NCBI GenBank assembly: GCA_964615365.1
Contig: CAZTOU010000021.1
Span: 7,683 to 71,682 of the forward strand
Direction of reading: 5' to 3'
Length of the DNA: 64,000 bases
From: CAVXZE01 sp964615365
Lineage (GTDB): Bacteria > Myxococcota_A > UBA9160 > UBA6930
A program made the translations under genes and the position numbers. The notes under the pieces were generated by a model. That model was not told the DNA's origin. It worked only from the letters and a program-made list of their open reading frames with translations, and did not search any database. Every line of letters starts with the position of its first letter. The first letter of the stretch is position 1. Below are positions 42,306 to 51,622 of this stretch, one piece after another.

Positions 42306-43295
42306 CTACTCCTCGAGCTCCACCGCGTCCGAGCTTTTGCGAAGCCACATCACTGGCCTGTACTCGCGGGCCACGATTCCGTCCTGCCTGAAGGCGGGCC
42401 AGCCCAGAACCAGCGTCGTGATCACGCTCCAGTTCGGCTTGAGGTCGATCTTGTCCGCGATGGCGGAGACGCCGGAGACCAGAAACCCATCCCAGCAGGC
42501 CCGGATGCCGAGGGAGTTGGCTACCAGGTTCATGTTCTGACCGCAGATCCCGATGTTGAGCTGCGGACCCGTGATGGCCCGCGCATCCGCCGCCAGCAGG
42601 ATCACACAGGGAGCGCCGAGCGAGGCGAGCATCTCTCCCCGGACGATGGTGCCGACGCCGCCCCACAGAGCCCTGGGCTCGAAGGCATAGGGCGTGGTCT
42701 CGGCCACACCTCCCATCTCCTTGACCAGCTCGTCGTTCTGGTAGGTGGCCCATAGCCCCTTCATCAGGGCCAGGACGGTCTCGTCCATCTTCGCGATCAG
42801 CGCCTTGTCGGTGATCACGATGAACTGCCAGGGCTGGCAGTTGCCGGCACTCGGGGCGAAACGACCCGCCTCGAGCACCCGCCGGATGAGGTGGTCGGGG
42901 ACGGGCTCGTCCGTGAAGTTCCGGACACTGCGCCGCTCCAGAACGGCGCGCTCGACGGAGTTCCACTCGTCCAGATTCCCTTCCTTGTCCCTGGGCTTGA
43001 GCGGCATCTTGATGGGTAGCTGATAGGGCTCCGTGGCCCAGAACCCGCCCGTCACGTGGTAGGTATCGACGACCGAGATCGCGTCCGTGGGACAGGCCAC
43101 CATGCAGTTGCAGCAGCTGAAGCAGACGTAGTCGTCCCGGAGCTCGGGGGTCCCGCCCTCCTCCAGCGTCCAGCACTTGAAGGGGCAGTTGTCGACACAG
43201 AGCCCGCAGCGGGTGCAGGCGTCCGCGTTGACCTCCATGACGCCCCTGCGGACTTCCGTGGGCCGTACGATGCCTTTAAGCTGATCCCAATCCAT
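42306..43295 (-). CDS. Nitroreductase with N-terminal ferredoxin domain
   Basis: 329 residues from ATG 43295, with GAGGAG 7 bases upstream. A bacterial-type ferredoxin comes first, with two 4Fe-4S sites: C27, C30, C33, C37 and C58, C61, C64, C68. The nitroreductase domain follows (RRSVRNFTDEPVPDHLIRRVLEAGRFAPSAGNCQPWQF), binding FMN, and GICGQNMNLVANSLGIRACWDG supplies the second half. Such fusions feed electrons from ferredoxin to the flavin and are common in anaerobic or low-redox metabolism. The substrate is unknown. The gene converges on the CoA ligase gene. Confidence 0.85.
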   Translation of the reverse strand: MDWDQLKGIVRPTEVRRGVMEVNADACTRCGLCVDNCPFKCWTLEEGGTPELRDDYVCFSCCNCMVACPTDAISVVDTYHVTGGFWATEPYQLPIKMPLKPRDKEGNLDEWNSVERAVLERRSVRNFTDEPVPDHLIRRVLEAGRFAPSAGNCQPWQFIVITDKALIAKMDETVLALMKGLWATYQNDELVKEMGGVAETTPYAFEPRALWGGVGTIVRGEMLASLGAPCVILLAADARAITGPQLNIGICGQNMNLVANSLGIRACWDGFLVSGVSAIADKIDLKPNWSVITTLVLGWPAFRQDGIVAREYRPVMWLRKSSDAVELEE

Positions 43296-43409
43296 GGTGA
43301 GCTCCTCTCGATTTGTTGGTGCGTCCTGGAAAGCGGTGACGCAGGGTTTCTCCTCGGCCAATTTGCGCTGGCTGTTGCCCTTCTCGGGCCGGAGCGGCTG
43401 TTCACGAGG

Positions 43410-44072
43410 TCAGCTCTTCTTGCCTCGCTCGCGCACCAGCCCGCTCGTCTCCTCGGACACCGGACTCGGCAAGATCGCCGCGATCAAATCGACCAGGTGG
43501 CTGGTGAAGAGCCGATCGTCACGCCGGCGTGACGACTCGGCGCGCCGCGCCAGCTCGAAGTGCATGATCCGCAGCGCCGTGAAGCGACGGTGCAGGCGAT
43601 TCACCGCGAGCTCCGGCATCAGGGGAGCCACCAGCTTTCGCCATCGATTGACGCTGCTCCGAGTATCCTCCAGCGCCTGCGGGTCGAATCTCGGGTCCGG
43701 GCGATTCATCAGCTCCGCCATGATGCGCAGGTAGTCGCGCCCTCCGTCGCGATCCGCGAGCTTCGCCGCTGCGGGCATGACCAGCGCCTGCACCCACTCG
43801 CGAACGCTCACCCGCGAACGCGCTTCGAGCTCGTCCATCATCCCGTGTCGCTCGGCTTCCACGTCCGGGTCGTGTTTGGCGAGAATCGCGCGCACCAGCC
43901 CGCGCCGATTCCCGAAGTGGTACTGGAGTGCCGTGGCGTTGCGCTGCCCGGCGACCCGGGTGATCTCCCGCAGCGACACCACCTCGATGCCGTGCTCGGC
44001 AAACAGCCGTTCGCCGGCGCGAATCAGCCGTGCCCGGGTTTCTTCCGAGTCACGCGGCACTCGCACCTCCAT
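43410..44072 (-). CDS. TetR family transcriptional regulator
   Basis: 220 residues. ARLIRAGERLFAEHGIEVVSLREITRVAGQRNATALQYHFGNRRGLVRAIL is the TetR HTH with the QYHFGNR helix of the AcrR/KstR-like branch. It is divergent from the acyl-CoA dehydrogenase gene; the 12-bp palindrome at 44123-44134 sits in the 134-base gap, so the regulator probably controls both sides. Confidence 0.87.
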   Translation of the reverse strand: MEVRVPRDSEETRARLIRAGERLFAEHGIEVVSLREITRVAGQRNATALQYHFGNRRGLVRAILAKHDPDVEAERHGMMDELEARSRVSVREWVQALVMPAAAKLADRDGGRDYLRIMAELMNRPDPRFDPQALEDTRSSVNRWRKLVAPLMPELAVNRLHRRFTALRIMHFELARRAESSRRRDDRLFTSHLVDLIAAILPSPVSEETSGLVRERGKKS

Positions 44073-44122
44073 CCCGTGAGCCCTAGGGGCGAAGGATTGC
44101 AGGAATCCTGCGAGATGTTATC

Positions 44123-44134
44123 ATGCACGTGCAT
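44123..44134. promoter_or_regulatory. 12-bp palindrome, probable TetR operator
   Basis: atgcacgtgcat is a perfect palindrome, flanked by AT-rich sequence (ttatc before, taatt after), midway between the divergent TetR and acyl-CoA dehydrogenase genes. Confidence 0.6.
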
Positions 44135-44206
44135 TAATTCAAATCCGGGTGTCACCGGCTCGCGAGCGAAACCGCTCGACCCTATGCCTTCCCACGAGGA
44201 GAACCC

Positions 44207-45433
44207 ATGGCCATCGACTTCACCTTTTCCGAGGATGTCCAGCTGGCGATCGACCACACCAGGAAGTTCATGGACGACATCGTCCGCCCCGCCGAGCAGG
44301 AGATCGATCGCTACCCGGACTCGCGAGAGGTCCTGGTCAAGCAGGTCATCCACATGCGCAAGGCCGCCCAGGAGTGGGGCCTCTGGCTCCCCCACATGCC
44401 GGAAGATCTCGGCGGCATGGGCCTGGGACACGTGGCCATGGCCGCCGTCTCCGCCGAAGCCGGAAAGACCCGCTACGGCCCCTTCGCCCTCAATGCCCAC
44501 GCACCCGACGAAGGCAACATGCACACCCTGCTGCACTGGGCGACGCCCGAGCAGAAGGAGAAGTACCTGAAGCCGCTGTGCAAGGGTGTGGTGCGCTCGT
44601 GTTTCGCCATGACCGAGCCCGACGTCGCGGGATCCGACCCGACGCTGATCCAGACCAAGGCCGTCGAGAAGGACGATCACTGGCTGATCAACGGCCACAA
44701 GTGGTTCATTTCCGGCGCCGGCGGTGCCAGCTTCGCAATCCTGATCGCCCGCACCGAGGAAGATCCGGAGGTCCCGCAGGCAGTCAACTCGGCATTCCTG
44801 GTCGACATTCCGTCCGAAGGCTGGGACATCCTGCGCGACATCGAGACCATGAGCGGTGGTCACAACCACGCCGAAATCAAGATCACCAACTTGAAGGTGC
44901 CCAAGGAGAACATGCTGGGCGATCGGGGGCAGGGCCACCGACTGGGCCAGTACCGCCTCGGCCCGGCCCGGCTCGCGCACTGCATGCGCTGGATCGGCCA
45001 GGCCGAAAACGCGCTCAACATGACGATCGACCGCGCGCTGAACCGGTTCTCGCACGGCTCGCTTCTGGCCGAGAAGCAGGGGATCCAGTGGATGATCGCG
45101 GACTCGACCATGGAGCTCTACCAGTGCAAGCTGATGGTGCTTCACGCGGCCTACAGGATCGACAAGGGTCTCGACTTCAAGAGCGAGGTCTCGATGGCCA
45201 AGCACTTCGTCGCCAACGCCCTCGGACGGATCATCGACCGCGCGATCCAGGTCCACGGGGCGCTGGGATACAGCACGGATTCACCGCTCTCCGGAATGGC
45301 GACCCAGGCCCGCTGGGCGCGCTTCGCCGACGGTGCCGACGAGATCCACCAGTGGCGGATCGCCCAGCGCGCCATCGAGGCCTATTCGAAGACAGGAAGC
45401 GTGAGTGTGGCCGCGGGAGACATGCCCCTGTAG
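44207..45433 (+). CDS. Acyl-CoA dehydrogenase (ACAD10/11-like)
   Basis: 408 residues; GAGGAG precedes ATG 44207. N-terminal helices, then FAMTEPDVAGSDPTLIQT and HWLINGHKWFISGAGGAS (FAD beta domain), and the helical C-domain LGPARLAHCMRWIGQAENALN with VHGALGYSTDSPLSG and ARFADGADEIHQWRIAQRAIE. The last block (DGxDExHxxxIA) is characteristic of the ACAD10/11 group, which often handles 4-hydroxyacyl-CoA or branched acyl chains. It heads a three-gene run with the PhlG-like and alginate-lyase-like genes, divergent from TetR. Confidence 0.87.
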   Translation: MAIDFTFSEDVQLAIDHTRKFMDDIVRPAEQEIDRYPDSREVLVKQVIHMRKAAQEWGLWLPHMPEDLGGMGLGHVAMAAVSAEAGKTRYGPFALNAHAPDEGNMHTLLHWATPEQKEKYLKPLCKGVVRSCFAMTEPDVAGSDPTLIQTKAVEKDDHWLINGHKWFISGAGGASFAILIARTEEDPEVPQAVNSAFLVDIPSEGWDILRDIETMSGGHNHAEIKITNLKVPKENMLGDRGQGHRLGQYRLGPARLAHCMRWIGQAENALNMTIDRALNRFSHGSLLAEKQGIQWMIADSTMELYQCKLMVLHAAYRIDKGLDFKSEVSMAKHFVANALGRIIDRAIQVHGALGYSTDSPLSGMATQARWARFADGADEIHQWRIAQRAIEAYSKTGSVSVAAGDMPL

Positions 45434-45456
45434 GATCTCGATCAAGGTTGATCGCC

Positions 45457-46323
45457 GTGAAGACCGTGACCCACTACCCGATTGCCCACCAAAGGCAATT
45501 TGCGCTGAACAGGGAGCGCGTTCGGGGAAAGCCGTACGAGAAGTACTTCAACAGCGAGCTTCTGTTCCCTGAGGATGTCCTGCCTGCCATCAAGGAACCG
45601 ATGGCGGTCTCGAAAGCCCTGGACCCGAGCCCAGACGCGCTGAACACGCTGCTCGAACCAGGGTATCACGAGGTGGAGACCGGCTTCTGCGAGCTCCCCG
45701 ACGGAACCGCCTACACGACCAGCCTGGTTCCCTTTCCCGGCTGCACGGGGGAGATGTTCCAGTGGTGGTTCTGGTGGCACTCGGTGGAACCTTCTCGCTA
45801 CACGCTCTGGTATCCGTACAGCCACGTTTCGGCTGACCCGGTGAATCGCGAAGTCCTCACCGCACCCGGGCTGAGCCACGAGCAACGCTACATCGGCAAC
45901 ACGCACCGGGTGACGGAGTACATCGGCGAGCGTCGGGTGAGGATCTCGATCCGATTCGTCGATCCGGCCGAGCTGGGCTTCGACACCTCCCGCTTCGCCG
46001 AGGCCGGCATCGTCGGTCATGCCTGCGCCGAGGTGAGCCTGCTCCGGCCCGACCTGCCGATGACGACCATGGTCCACCTCGTCCGGGAGACGGAGGACGG
46101 AATCGAGCTGCGCAGTCGCTACTGGATCGGCCACCGGATGCGGCTGAACCTGCTCGGTCCATCACGGTCTCTTCCCTTGGATGGCCTGCTGTCGAGCCTC
46201 GGTCTCAAGAAACGACTGGTCGGACAGCGAGTGGCCTACGACCAGCTCCTCCACGACCAGCTCGAGTGGACGCACCTGGCCTCGTTCCTGGCGGACATCT
46301 ACCGGGAGTTCGGGCCGCAGTGA
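45457..46323 (+). CDS. PhlG/phloretin-hydrolase-like C-C hydrolase
   Basis: 288 residues from GTG 45457; TTG 45448 is possible. Conserved text FQWWFWWHSVEPSRYTLWYPYSH near 102-122 is that of the DAPG hydrolase (PhlG)/phloretin hydrolase family, with the metal-binding His and Glu of the fold. These enzymes cleave an acyl group from a polyhydroxylated aromatic ring (retro-Claisen) using zinc. The Tyr-rich end matches. It starts 24 bases after the acyl-CoA dehydrogenase gene. The substrate is unknown. Confidence 0.75.
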   Translation: MKTVTHYPIAHQRQFALNRERVRGKPYEKYFNSELLFPEDVLPAIKEPMAVSKALDPSPDALNTLLEPGYHEVETGFCELPDGTAYTTSLVPFPGCTGEMFQWWFWWHSVEPSRYTLWYPYSHVSADPVNREVLTAPGLSHEQRYIGNTHRVTEYIGERRVRISIRFVDPAELGFDTSRFAEAGIVGHACAEVSLLRPDLPMTTMVHLVRETEDGIELRSRYWIGHRMRLNLLGPSRSLPLDGLLSSLGLKKRLVGQRVAYDQLLHDQLEWTHLASFLADIYREFGPQ

Positions 46324-47675
46324 TACGGAGAGTGCCGCCTGGATCTCGATGGCGGTGGGTGCTCCCTCTCGTTCTCACACTCATACTGATTTCTGTCGTC
46401 GTGATCCTTTGCGCGTACGGGCCACTGCTCAAGACGTTGATTCCTCTTCGCGCCGCGTATCCGGTGCGGCCGAGTCCCACGATCGCCGAACCGATTCCCC
46501 ACTTGTTCTCCCACGACGAGAAGGTGCTTCGGCGCAATCGCACACTGATACAGAGAGGGCAAGCATCTGCGACCTTGCGCGATGCCTATGAAGCTCTATT
46601 GGCCGAGGCCGATTCCCTCCTCACCGTGGGGCCTTTCTCGGTGGCCGACAAGCCCATTGGCCCCCGCGGTGGATCGGTTCACGACTTCTACACGCTGTCT
46701 CCCTACTTCTGGCCCAATGGTTTCATTCCGGGGGGAAAACCTTACTTCTATCGGGATGGGCTCCGGAACCCCGAAGCCGATTCCGATCGATACGACAGTG
46801 TTCGGCTCTCCCGATTCACCCACGCGGTGCGGGTATCGAGCCTCGCCTACTACTTCAGCGGTAGAGCGGATTTCGCTGAACGTACTGCCGTGCTCCTGCG
46901 GACCTGGTTCTTGGATTCGAGGACAGGGATGAATCCACACCTGGCCAATGCCCAGGCGATGCCCGGCTGGGCGGACGGGTGGAACTGGGGGATGATCCGC
47001 CTCCGGGATTTCGCAGAGCTGACCGATGCCGCCCGACTGCTCCAGGGGTCGGAGCCATCGAGCGACTTCGATCACGTCGGTCTCCAACAGTGGTATCGAG
47101 ATCTACTGAACTGGATTTCTGACCATCCCTTCGGAAGACGCGAATACAGGAAGCCGAACAATCACGGGACCTGGTTCGACGCTGCCGTCGCCGGAATCGC
47201 CTTGTTCGTGGGCGACGAGGCGACGGCTCGCGGCCTCATCCAGGCGAGCGCCGAGCTTCGCATCGGGCGGGCGATCAACCCCGATGGCTCCCAGCCTCAG
47301 GAGCTGAGCCGGTCGATACCGATTCACTACTCCATCTTCAATCTGGAAGCGCTGACCAGAATTTCCCAGATCGGGGAACGAATCGAGATCGATGTGTGGG
47401 GCTACGAGGGTCCCGAGGGGCAGTCCATCGGCAGGGCTCTCCGCTGGCTGCATCGAGCACTCGTCGAGAAAGGCGCAGATTCTCGGATCGACCGGGAGGT
47501 GATCGAGAGAGATCTGGACCGACGGAACAGGCGGAAGCTCCTCTCGATTCTCGGAGCACATCGGGAGAGACTCGAAGCCTCGCACTCGCCCGTTCCGGAA
47601 TGGATCGAAGAGCTGAGGGATCACCTCGCCCAGGACCTGATCAATGAGGGGTGGGAGGGGTTGCTCACCCGCTGA
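46320..47675 (+). CDS. Alginate-lyase-family protein (PL5-like), membrane-anchored
   Basis: 451 residues from GTG 46320, overlapping the PhlG stop by 4 bases (GTGA). One N-terminal membrane span (VLPLVLTLILISVVVILCAY) precedes the catalytic toroid: DFYTLSPYFWPNG, PYFYRDGLRNPEAD, KPNNHGTWFDAAVAGIAL near 278 and PDGSQPQELSRSIPIHYSIFNLEALT, the standard order of alginate lyase domains (Asn-His, Arg, Tyr). Such enzymes cut mannuronate by beta-elimination. Its place next to a PhlG hydrolase is odd, so transcription may be incidental. Confidence 0.75.
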   Translation: MIRRVPPGSRWRWVLPLVLTLILISVVVILCAYGPLLKTLIPLRAAYPVRPSPTIAEPIPHLFSHDEKVLRRNRTLIQRGQASATLRDAYEALLAEADSLLTVGPFSVADKPIGPRGGSVHDFYTLSPYFWPNGFIPGGKPYFYRDGLRNPEADSDRYDSVRLSRFTHAVRVSSLAYYFSGRADFAERTAVLLRTWFLDSRTGMNPHLANAQAMPGWADGWNWGMIRLRDFAELTDAARLLQGSEPSSDFDHVGLQQWYRDLLNWISDHPFGRREYRKPNNHGTWFDAAVAGIALFVGDEATARGLIQASAELRIGRAINPDGSQPQELSRSIPIHYSIFNLEALTRISQIGERIEIDVWGYEGPEGQSIGRALRWLHRALVEKGADSRIDREVIERDLDRRNRRKLLSILGAHRERLEASHSPVPEWIEELRDHLAQDLINEGWEGLLTR

Positions 47676-47802
47676 CCCCTCCTTCGCGCCGCTCTTCGGC
47701 CTCGGTGTCGATGGTGCGCTCCGGCGCGTGACCAGATCCCACCACGATGAGTACGACTTGCTCGGTCCAGCCGTCTCGCAGCCAACGCCGCTCGATAGCG
47801 CG

Positions 47803-49440
47803 CTAGGGCGCGCCGTAGCCCGGGGGGTGGCGGAAGTCGCCCGCGGCGGAGAAGAGCTGCTGGGCGGCGACCAGGAGCCCGGCGTCCTGCCACCGCCGCG
47901 CGACGAGCTGGGCACCGATGGGGAGCCCTTCTTTGCTCGCCCCGATCGGGATCACGACGACCGGATTCCCCGTGGCGTTGAAGGGGACGGTGTAGCTGAC
48001 GGTCGCTTCCCAGTAGGAGACCAAGCGGTCGTCGACGGGAAGCGTGACGCCGTCGTAGACGGGCAGGGGGCCCATCATCCCCGTCGGAGCCTGATGCTCG
48101 AAGGCCGGGATGAAGCTGACGGGGCAGACGAAGACATCGTAGGGGGAGAGGAACGTCTCCATCCGGGCGATGATCTCGTTACGATCTTTGAGGGTCTTCT
48201 TGTAGTTCGCGAGTGAGAATGGGAAGGCTCTGGTGTCTCGTCGCAGCAGGTAGCGGAAGAACCGCACCGGGGCGAGATCGCCGCCGATCTCCATGCCGCC
48301 CAGATCGCTGTAGACGCGCCAGATCTCTGCCAGGTCTTCGGAGCTGGGTGTGGCCCGCTCCGTCGGAAAGCCGGCTTTCTCCAACGAAGCGATGAATCTT
48401 CCCAAGGCGGCACCTGTGTCGTCGGAGACGGGCTGCTCGGGGAACTCGTCGGTCCAGCCGATCCGGAGTGCGGCCGGGGGCTTCGGGTCGGGGTAGACGA
48501 CGGGAAATCCAGGCACGTCTACTTCGCGAGGGTCCGCGCCGGCGATGAGGGAGAAGGCCAGCGCGAGATCCTCGATGGATCGCGCCAACGGTCCGTAGCT
48601 GAGCCGATGCCACCACGGCTGGAATCCACCGCCGGGCATGCCGTCGGTGATTCCCGCGCCCGAGACGCGCTTCTCGGTCGGCTTGTGGCCGAAGATCCCG
48701 GTGGAGTGCGCAGGGATCCGGATCGAGCCACCCACGTCGGCCCCCATTCCGAGCGGAGAGAGCCCGGCCGCGATGGCGGCGCTCTCGCCACCGCTACTAC
48801 CGCCGGGGGTTCGGCCGAGGTCCCACGGGTTGTTGGTGGTTCCGAAGATCGGGTTGGAGCTCTGGATGTCCATCCCGAGGATCGGCTGGTTGGTCTTGCC
48901 GAGCACGATGGCACCCGCCTCTTTGAGCCTCGCCACCATCGTGGCGTCCTCCTCCGCCACGTAGTCGATCTGGGGGAGGTAGCCGTTGGTGGTCCGCAGC
49001 CCCTTCGTCGCGAACTGGTCCTTGATGGTCACCGGGACTCCGTGGAGGGGCCCCCAGCGCTCACCACGCGCCAGCGCCTCGTCGGCGGCAATGGCGCGCG
49101 CCCGCGCCTCCGGGTTCACCTGGATGACGGCGTTCAATGCCCCGTTGTAGGCGTAGATCTGGCTCAGGTGCGCGTCGACGACCTCGAGCGCGCTGAGCTC
49201 CCCGGCTCGAATCCTCGCCGCGAGCTCGCTCGCGGTCGAGAATACGATGCCGGGCCGCAGCTTGATGGGGGCATCCGGCGGGGCCACGTAGGGCTGTGGC
49301 GTGGCTTCGCTCACGGGGTATCGAATCGAATCGACGATGAAGCGCCACTCCGTTCGGCTCACGGAGGCGACGGCGGCAATCGCGAGCAACAGGAGCAGCC
49401 CGATCACCCAGCGGAAGACTCGGCGGATGGATCTCGACAA
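47803..49440 (-). CDS. Amidase (amidase-signature family), membrane-anchored
   Basis: 545 residues from TTG 49440, with AAGGGAG 6 bases upstream; GTG 49506 is an alternative. The N-terminus (VFRWVIGLLLLLAIAAVASVS) is an anchor or signal. Catalytic triad: Lys in VPVTIKDQFA near 138, cis-Ser and nucleophile in PGGSSGGESAA near 210. Regions GADVGGSIRIPAHSTGIFGHKPT and PLARSIEDLALAFSLIAG complete the amidase-signature fold. It hydrolyses an amide or ester outside or at the membrane. It faces the secreted-protein gene across a short gap. Confidence 0.87.
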   Translation of the reverse strand: MSRSIRRVFRWVIGLLLLLAIAAVASVSRTEWRFIVDSIRYPVSEATPQPYVAPPDAPIKLRPGIVFSTASELAARIRAGELSALEVVDAHLSQIYAYNGALNAVIQVNPEARARAIAADEALARGERWGPLHGVPVTIKDQFATKGLRTTNGYLPQIDYVAEEDATMVARLKEAGAIVLGKTNQPILGMDIQSSNPIFGTTNNPWDLGRTPGGSSGGESAAIAAGLSPLGMGADVGGSIRIPAHSTGIFGHKPTEKRVSGAGITDGMPGGGFQPWWHRLSYGPLARSIEDLALAFSLIAGADPREVDVPGFPVVYPDPKPPAALRIGWTDEFPEQPVSDDTGAALGRFIASLEKAGFPTERATPSSEDLAEIWRVYSDLGGMEIGGDLAPVRFFRYLLRRDTRAFPFSLANYKKTLKDRNEIIARMETFLSPYDVFVCPVSFIPAFEHQAPTGMMGPLPVYDGVTLPVDDRLVSYWEATVSYTVPFNATGNPVVVIPIGASKEGLPIGAQLVARRWQDAGLLVAAQQLFSAAGDFRHPPGYGAP

Positions 49441-49620
49441 ATCGTTCTCCCTTCTTGGGCTGTGGAGGCCTTCCTCTCGGCCCCCGTACCTGACACCGAT
49501 CCCCACAGGATAGCTACACTCACGGAGCGGAGAGATCTGGGCCAGCGGAAGGGCGAGTCAATCCTCGGAAGTGTAGGATTTCCCTTGCCATTCGTTGCCA
49601 GTCAATCGGGAGGAACGCCC

Positions 49621-49677
49621 GTGGCGGCACCGAAGAAGAACAAGGTGGTCGAGCTCGAGCCCAGGAAGGCCGGATGA
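49621..49677 (+). CDS. Possible 18-residue peptide
   Basis: GTG 49621 has GGGAGG 6 bases upstream and opens MAAPKKNKVVELEPRKAG, then TGA, 3 bases before the next ATG. A tight ribosome site and the spacing suggest a real start; the peptide is too short to assign. It may be a leader or a gene fragment. Confidence 0.3.
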   Translation: MAAPKKNKVVELEPRKAG

Positions 49678-49680
49678 GCC

Positions 49681-50715
49681 ATGATCCATCGCTCGATTCT
49701 CGCCACCGTCTTCGCCAGCACAATTGCCCTCGCCCCGAGTCTTGCCCAGACCCAGGCGTCATCCCCCCTGCCCGACACGGGTACGGACCGGTGGTACGCC
49801 TATGTCGACGGAAGGATCGCCGAGAACACCTCCCTCTCGGAAGAGCCGACCTACTTCACCGACCCAGAGCTCGATGACTACAAGCCCGTGCCCTCTCCCG
49901 ACGGATCCCAGGTCGCGTTCTTCCGGGCCATCGACTACGGGAATGGCGACGTCACCACGTGGAAGACCAAGATCTGCGTCATGAATGCGGACGGCACCGG
50001 AATGAGGGAGCTCACCAGCGGGGACCACATGGACACGAATCCCCAGTGGACCCGCGATGGCTCGAACAGAATCGTCTGGACCCGGATGGAACGGACCCTC
50101 TCACTCTTCGGGGCCAACTTCGTCCTGGGAATGAACGTCTACTGGACGGACCCGGGTGCCGAGCCCGGCGACGAGGAGCGCATCTCCAAGGGGTGGAGCT
50201 ATGAGTTTGTCTACAGCGGGCTCACGGACGGCCGCCTGCTGGTCCGGCGCGAGGGGGCGAACGAGTACTACCTGATGACTCCGGATCCCGGAGGCGGAGC
50301 CACCTACGAGAGGGTCTCCTACCCGACTCCGAACACCCTCCTGCACAAGATCACGATCTCGCCCAGCGAAACCAGGATCGCATACATGAAGGTCGCCGAC
50401 GCGGGGTGGTCCACCAACTCCTCACCGGAGGCCTACTCCCAGGCCGTGATCGCCTACGCCGATTTCGATGCCGAGAGCCTGGCGATCTCGAACGAGGTCG
50501 AGGTGACCGAGCTCAACGAGGCCAACAACAACTGGTACGCGAGCTGGACGCGGGACGAGGACAAGCTGATCTACGCCTGCGCTGGGGACTGTCCCGAAGG
50601 CCAGAGCATCGGACAGATCTTCGAGTACGAGCTCGCGACTCGGACGACGAAGAAGATCTCGGGCAACGATGGTCTCGAGTATCGATACCCGGCGATCAAA
50701 GGGGTCGTCAAGTAG
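49681..50715 (+). CDS. Secreted TolB/PD40-like beta-propeller protein
   Basis: 344 residues. Signal peptide (about 1-22, ALAPSLAQT). The mature part has the strand-turn text YKPVPSPDGSQVAFFRAID, NADGTGMRELTSGD, NPQWTRDGSNRIVWT and WYASWTRDEDKLIYACAGDC, the WD40-like/TolB repeat (PD40: S-PDGxxIAF). Possibly a five-bladed propeller acting in the periplasm as a binding scaffold. It opens 3 bases after the small ORF and faces the amidase gene. Confidence 0.75.
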   Translation: MIHRSILATVFASTIALAPSLAQTQASSPLPDTGTDRWYAYVDGRIAENTSLSEEPTYFTDPELDDYKPVPSPDGSQVAFFRAIDYGNGDVTTWKTKICVMNADGTGMRELTSGDHMDTNPQWTRDGSNRIVWTRMERTLSLFGANFVLGMNVYWTDPGAEPGDEERISKGWSYEFVYSGLTDGRLLVRREGANEYYLMTPDPGGGATYERVSYPTPNTLLHKITISPSETRIAYMKVADAGWSTNSSPEAYSQAVIAYADFDAESLAISNEVEVTELNEANNNWYASWTRDEDKLIYACAGDCPEGQSIGQIFEYELATRTTKKISGNDGLEYRYPAIKGVVK

Positions 50716-50737
50716 CCAGGCGCAGCTCGGGTACGGG

Positions 50738-51622
50738 TCAACCCAGCTCGCTTCGCTTTCGGGGCGTCTCCGCCGGCGCCCCCTGGCTATAGTCTGCGAA
50801 GGGCCCGTCCCGGCGGGTCACGGCGCCCTTGACGCCTTCCGCTGCGGCGACGCGCACGAACTCCCTGCCTTCGGGCGTATTCCGCATGATGCCATCCAGG
50901 ATCGGGCCGAGCGTCTGCGTGCCCTGGAGGCCCATGTTGTCGTAGGCCTGATTGACGATGAGTTTCATCGCGATGAGCTGGGTGAGCGGGATGCTCGTCA
51001 GCTTCTCGGCCAGCTCCTGGACCCTCCGGTCGAGCTCTTCCAGCGGACAGGAGAAGTTGATCAGCTCGATCTCGGCGGCTTCCTTGCCGCTGATCCACTC
51101 TCCCGTGAGCGCGTAGTACTTGGCCTTCGCCAGACCCAGGCGGTAGATCCACATGCCGCTCAGATGGCAGCCCCACACCCGCGAGTAGGGCGTGCCGAAG
51201 CGCGCATCGTCGGAGGCGACGACCAGATCGGCGCACAGGGCCAGCTCCGACCCGCCACCCACGCAGTAGCCGTGGACCTTGGCGATGCTCGGCTTGAGCC
51301 CGCGCCACAAGCCCATGAACCTGGGGATGTAGCTCGTGAACTGGTTGATCACCCAGTTCACGTCCATTCCCGGGTCGTACTCGCTCTCCTGGATCACCCC
51401 GTAGTGCTCGAGGCCGCTGGAGAAGTCGAACCCGCCGCAGAAGTTGTCGCCCGCTCCCTCGAGGATGATGACCTTGATGCCGTCGTCCCGATTCGCGTCC
51501 GCGAGGGCATCGTCCATTTCCTGGATCACCTCCATGCGGAGCGTGTTGGCCTTCGCCGGACGGTTCAGTGTGATCGTCGCGATCCCATTCTTCTTCGAGT
51601 ACTCGACGACTTGCTCGCTCAT
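50738..51622 (-). CDS. Enoyl-CoA hydratase/isomerase family protein
   Basis: 294 residues from ATG 51622 (GGAGG upstream; the ATG at 51634 is further out). ITLNRPAKANTLRMEVIQEMD, ILEGAGDNFCGGFDFSSG and AKVHGYCVGGGSELALCADLVVAS are the crotonase motifs; GVWGCHLSGMW stands where hydratases have the second catalytic acid, so a different chemistry is possible. Its start overlaps the TetR stop (ATGA), so TetR and the enzyme form an operon. Confidence 0.85.
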   Translation of the reverse strand: MSEQVVEYSKKNGIATITLNRPAKANTLRMEVIQEMDDALADANRDDGIKVIILEGAGDNFCGGFDFSSGLEHYGVIQESEYDPGMDVNWVINQFTSYIPRFMGLWRGLKPSIAKVHGYCVGGGSELALCADLVVASDDARFGTPYSRVWGCHLSGMWIYRLGLAKAKYYALTGEWISGKEAAEIELINFSCPLEELDRRVQELAEKLTSIPLTQLIAMKLIVNQAYDNMGLQGTQTLGPILDGIMRNTPEGREFVRVAAAEGVKGAVTRRDGPFADYSQGAPAETPRKRSELG

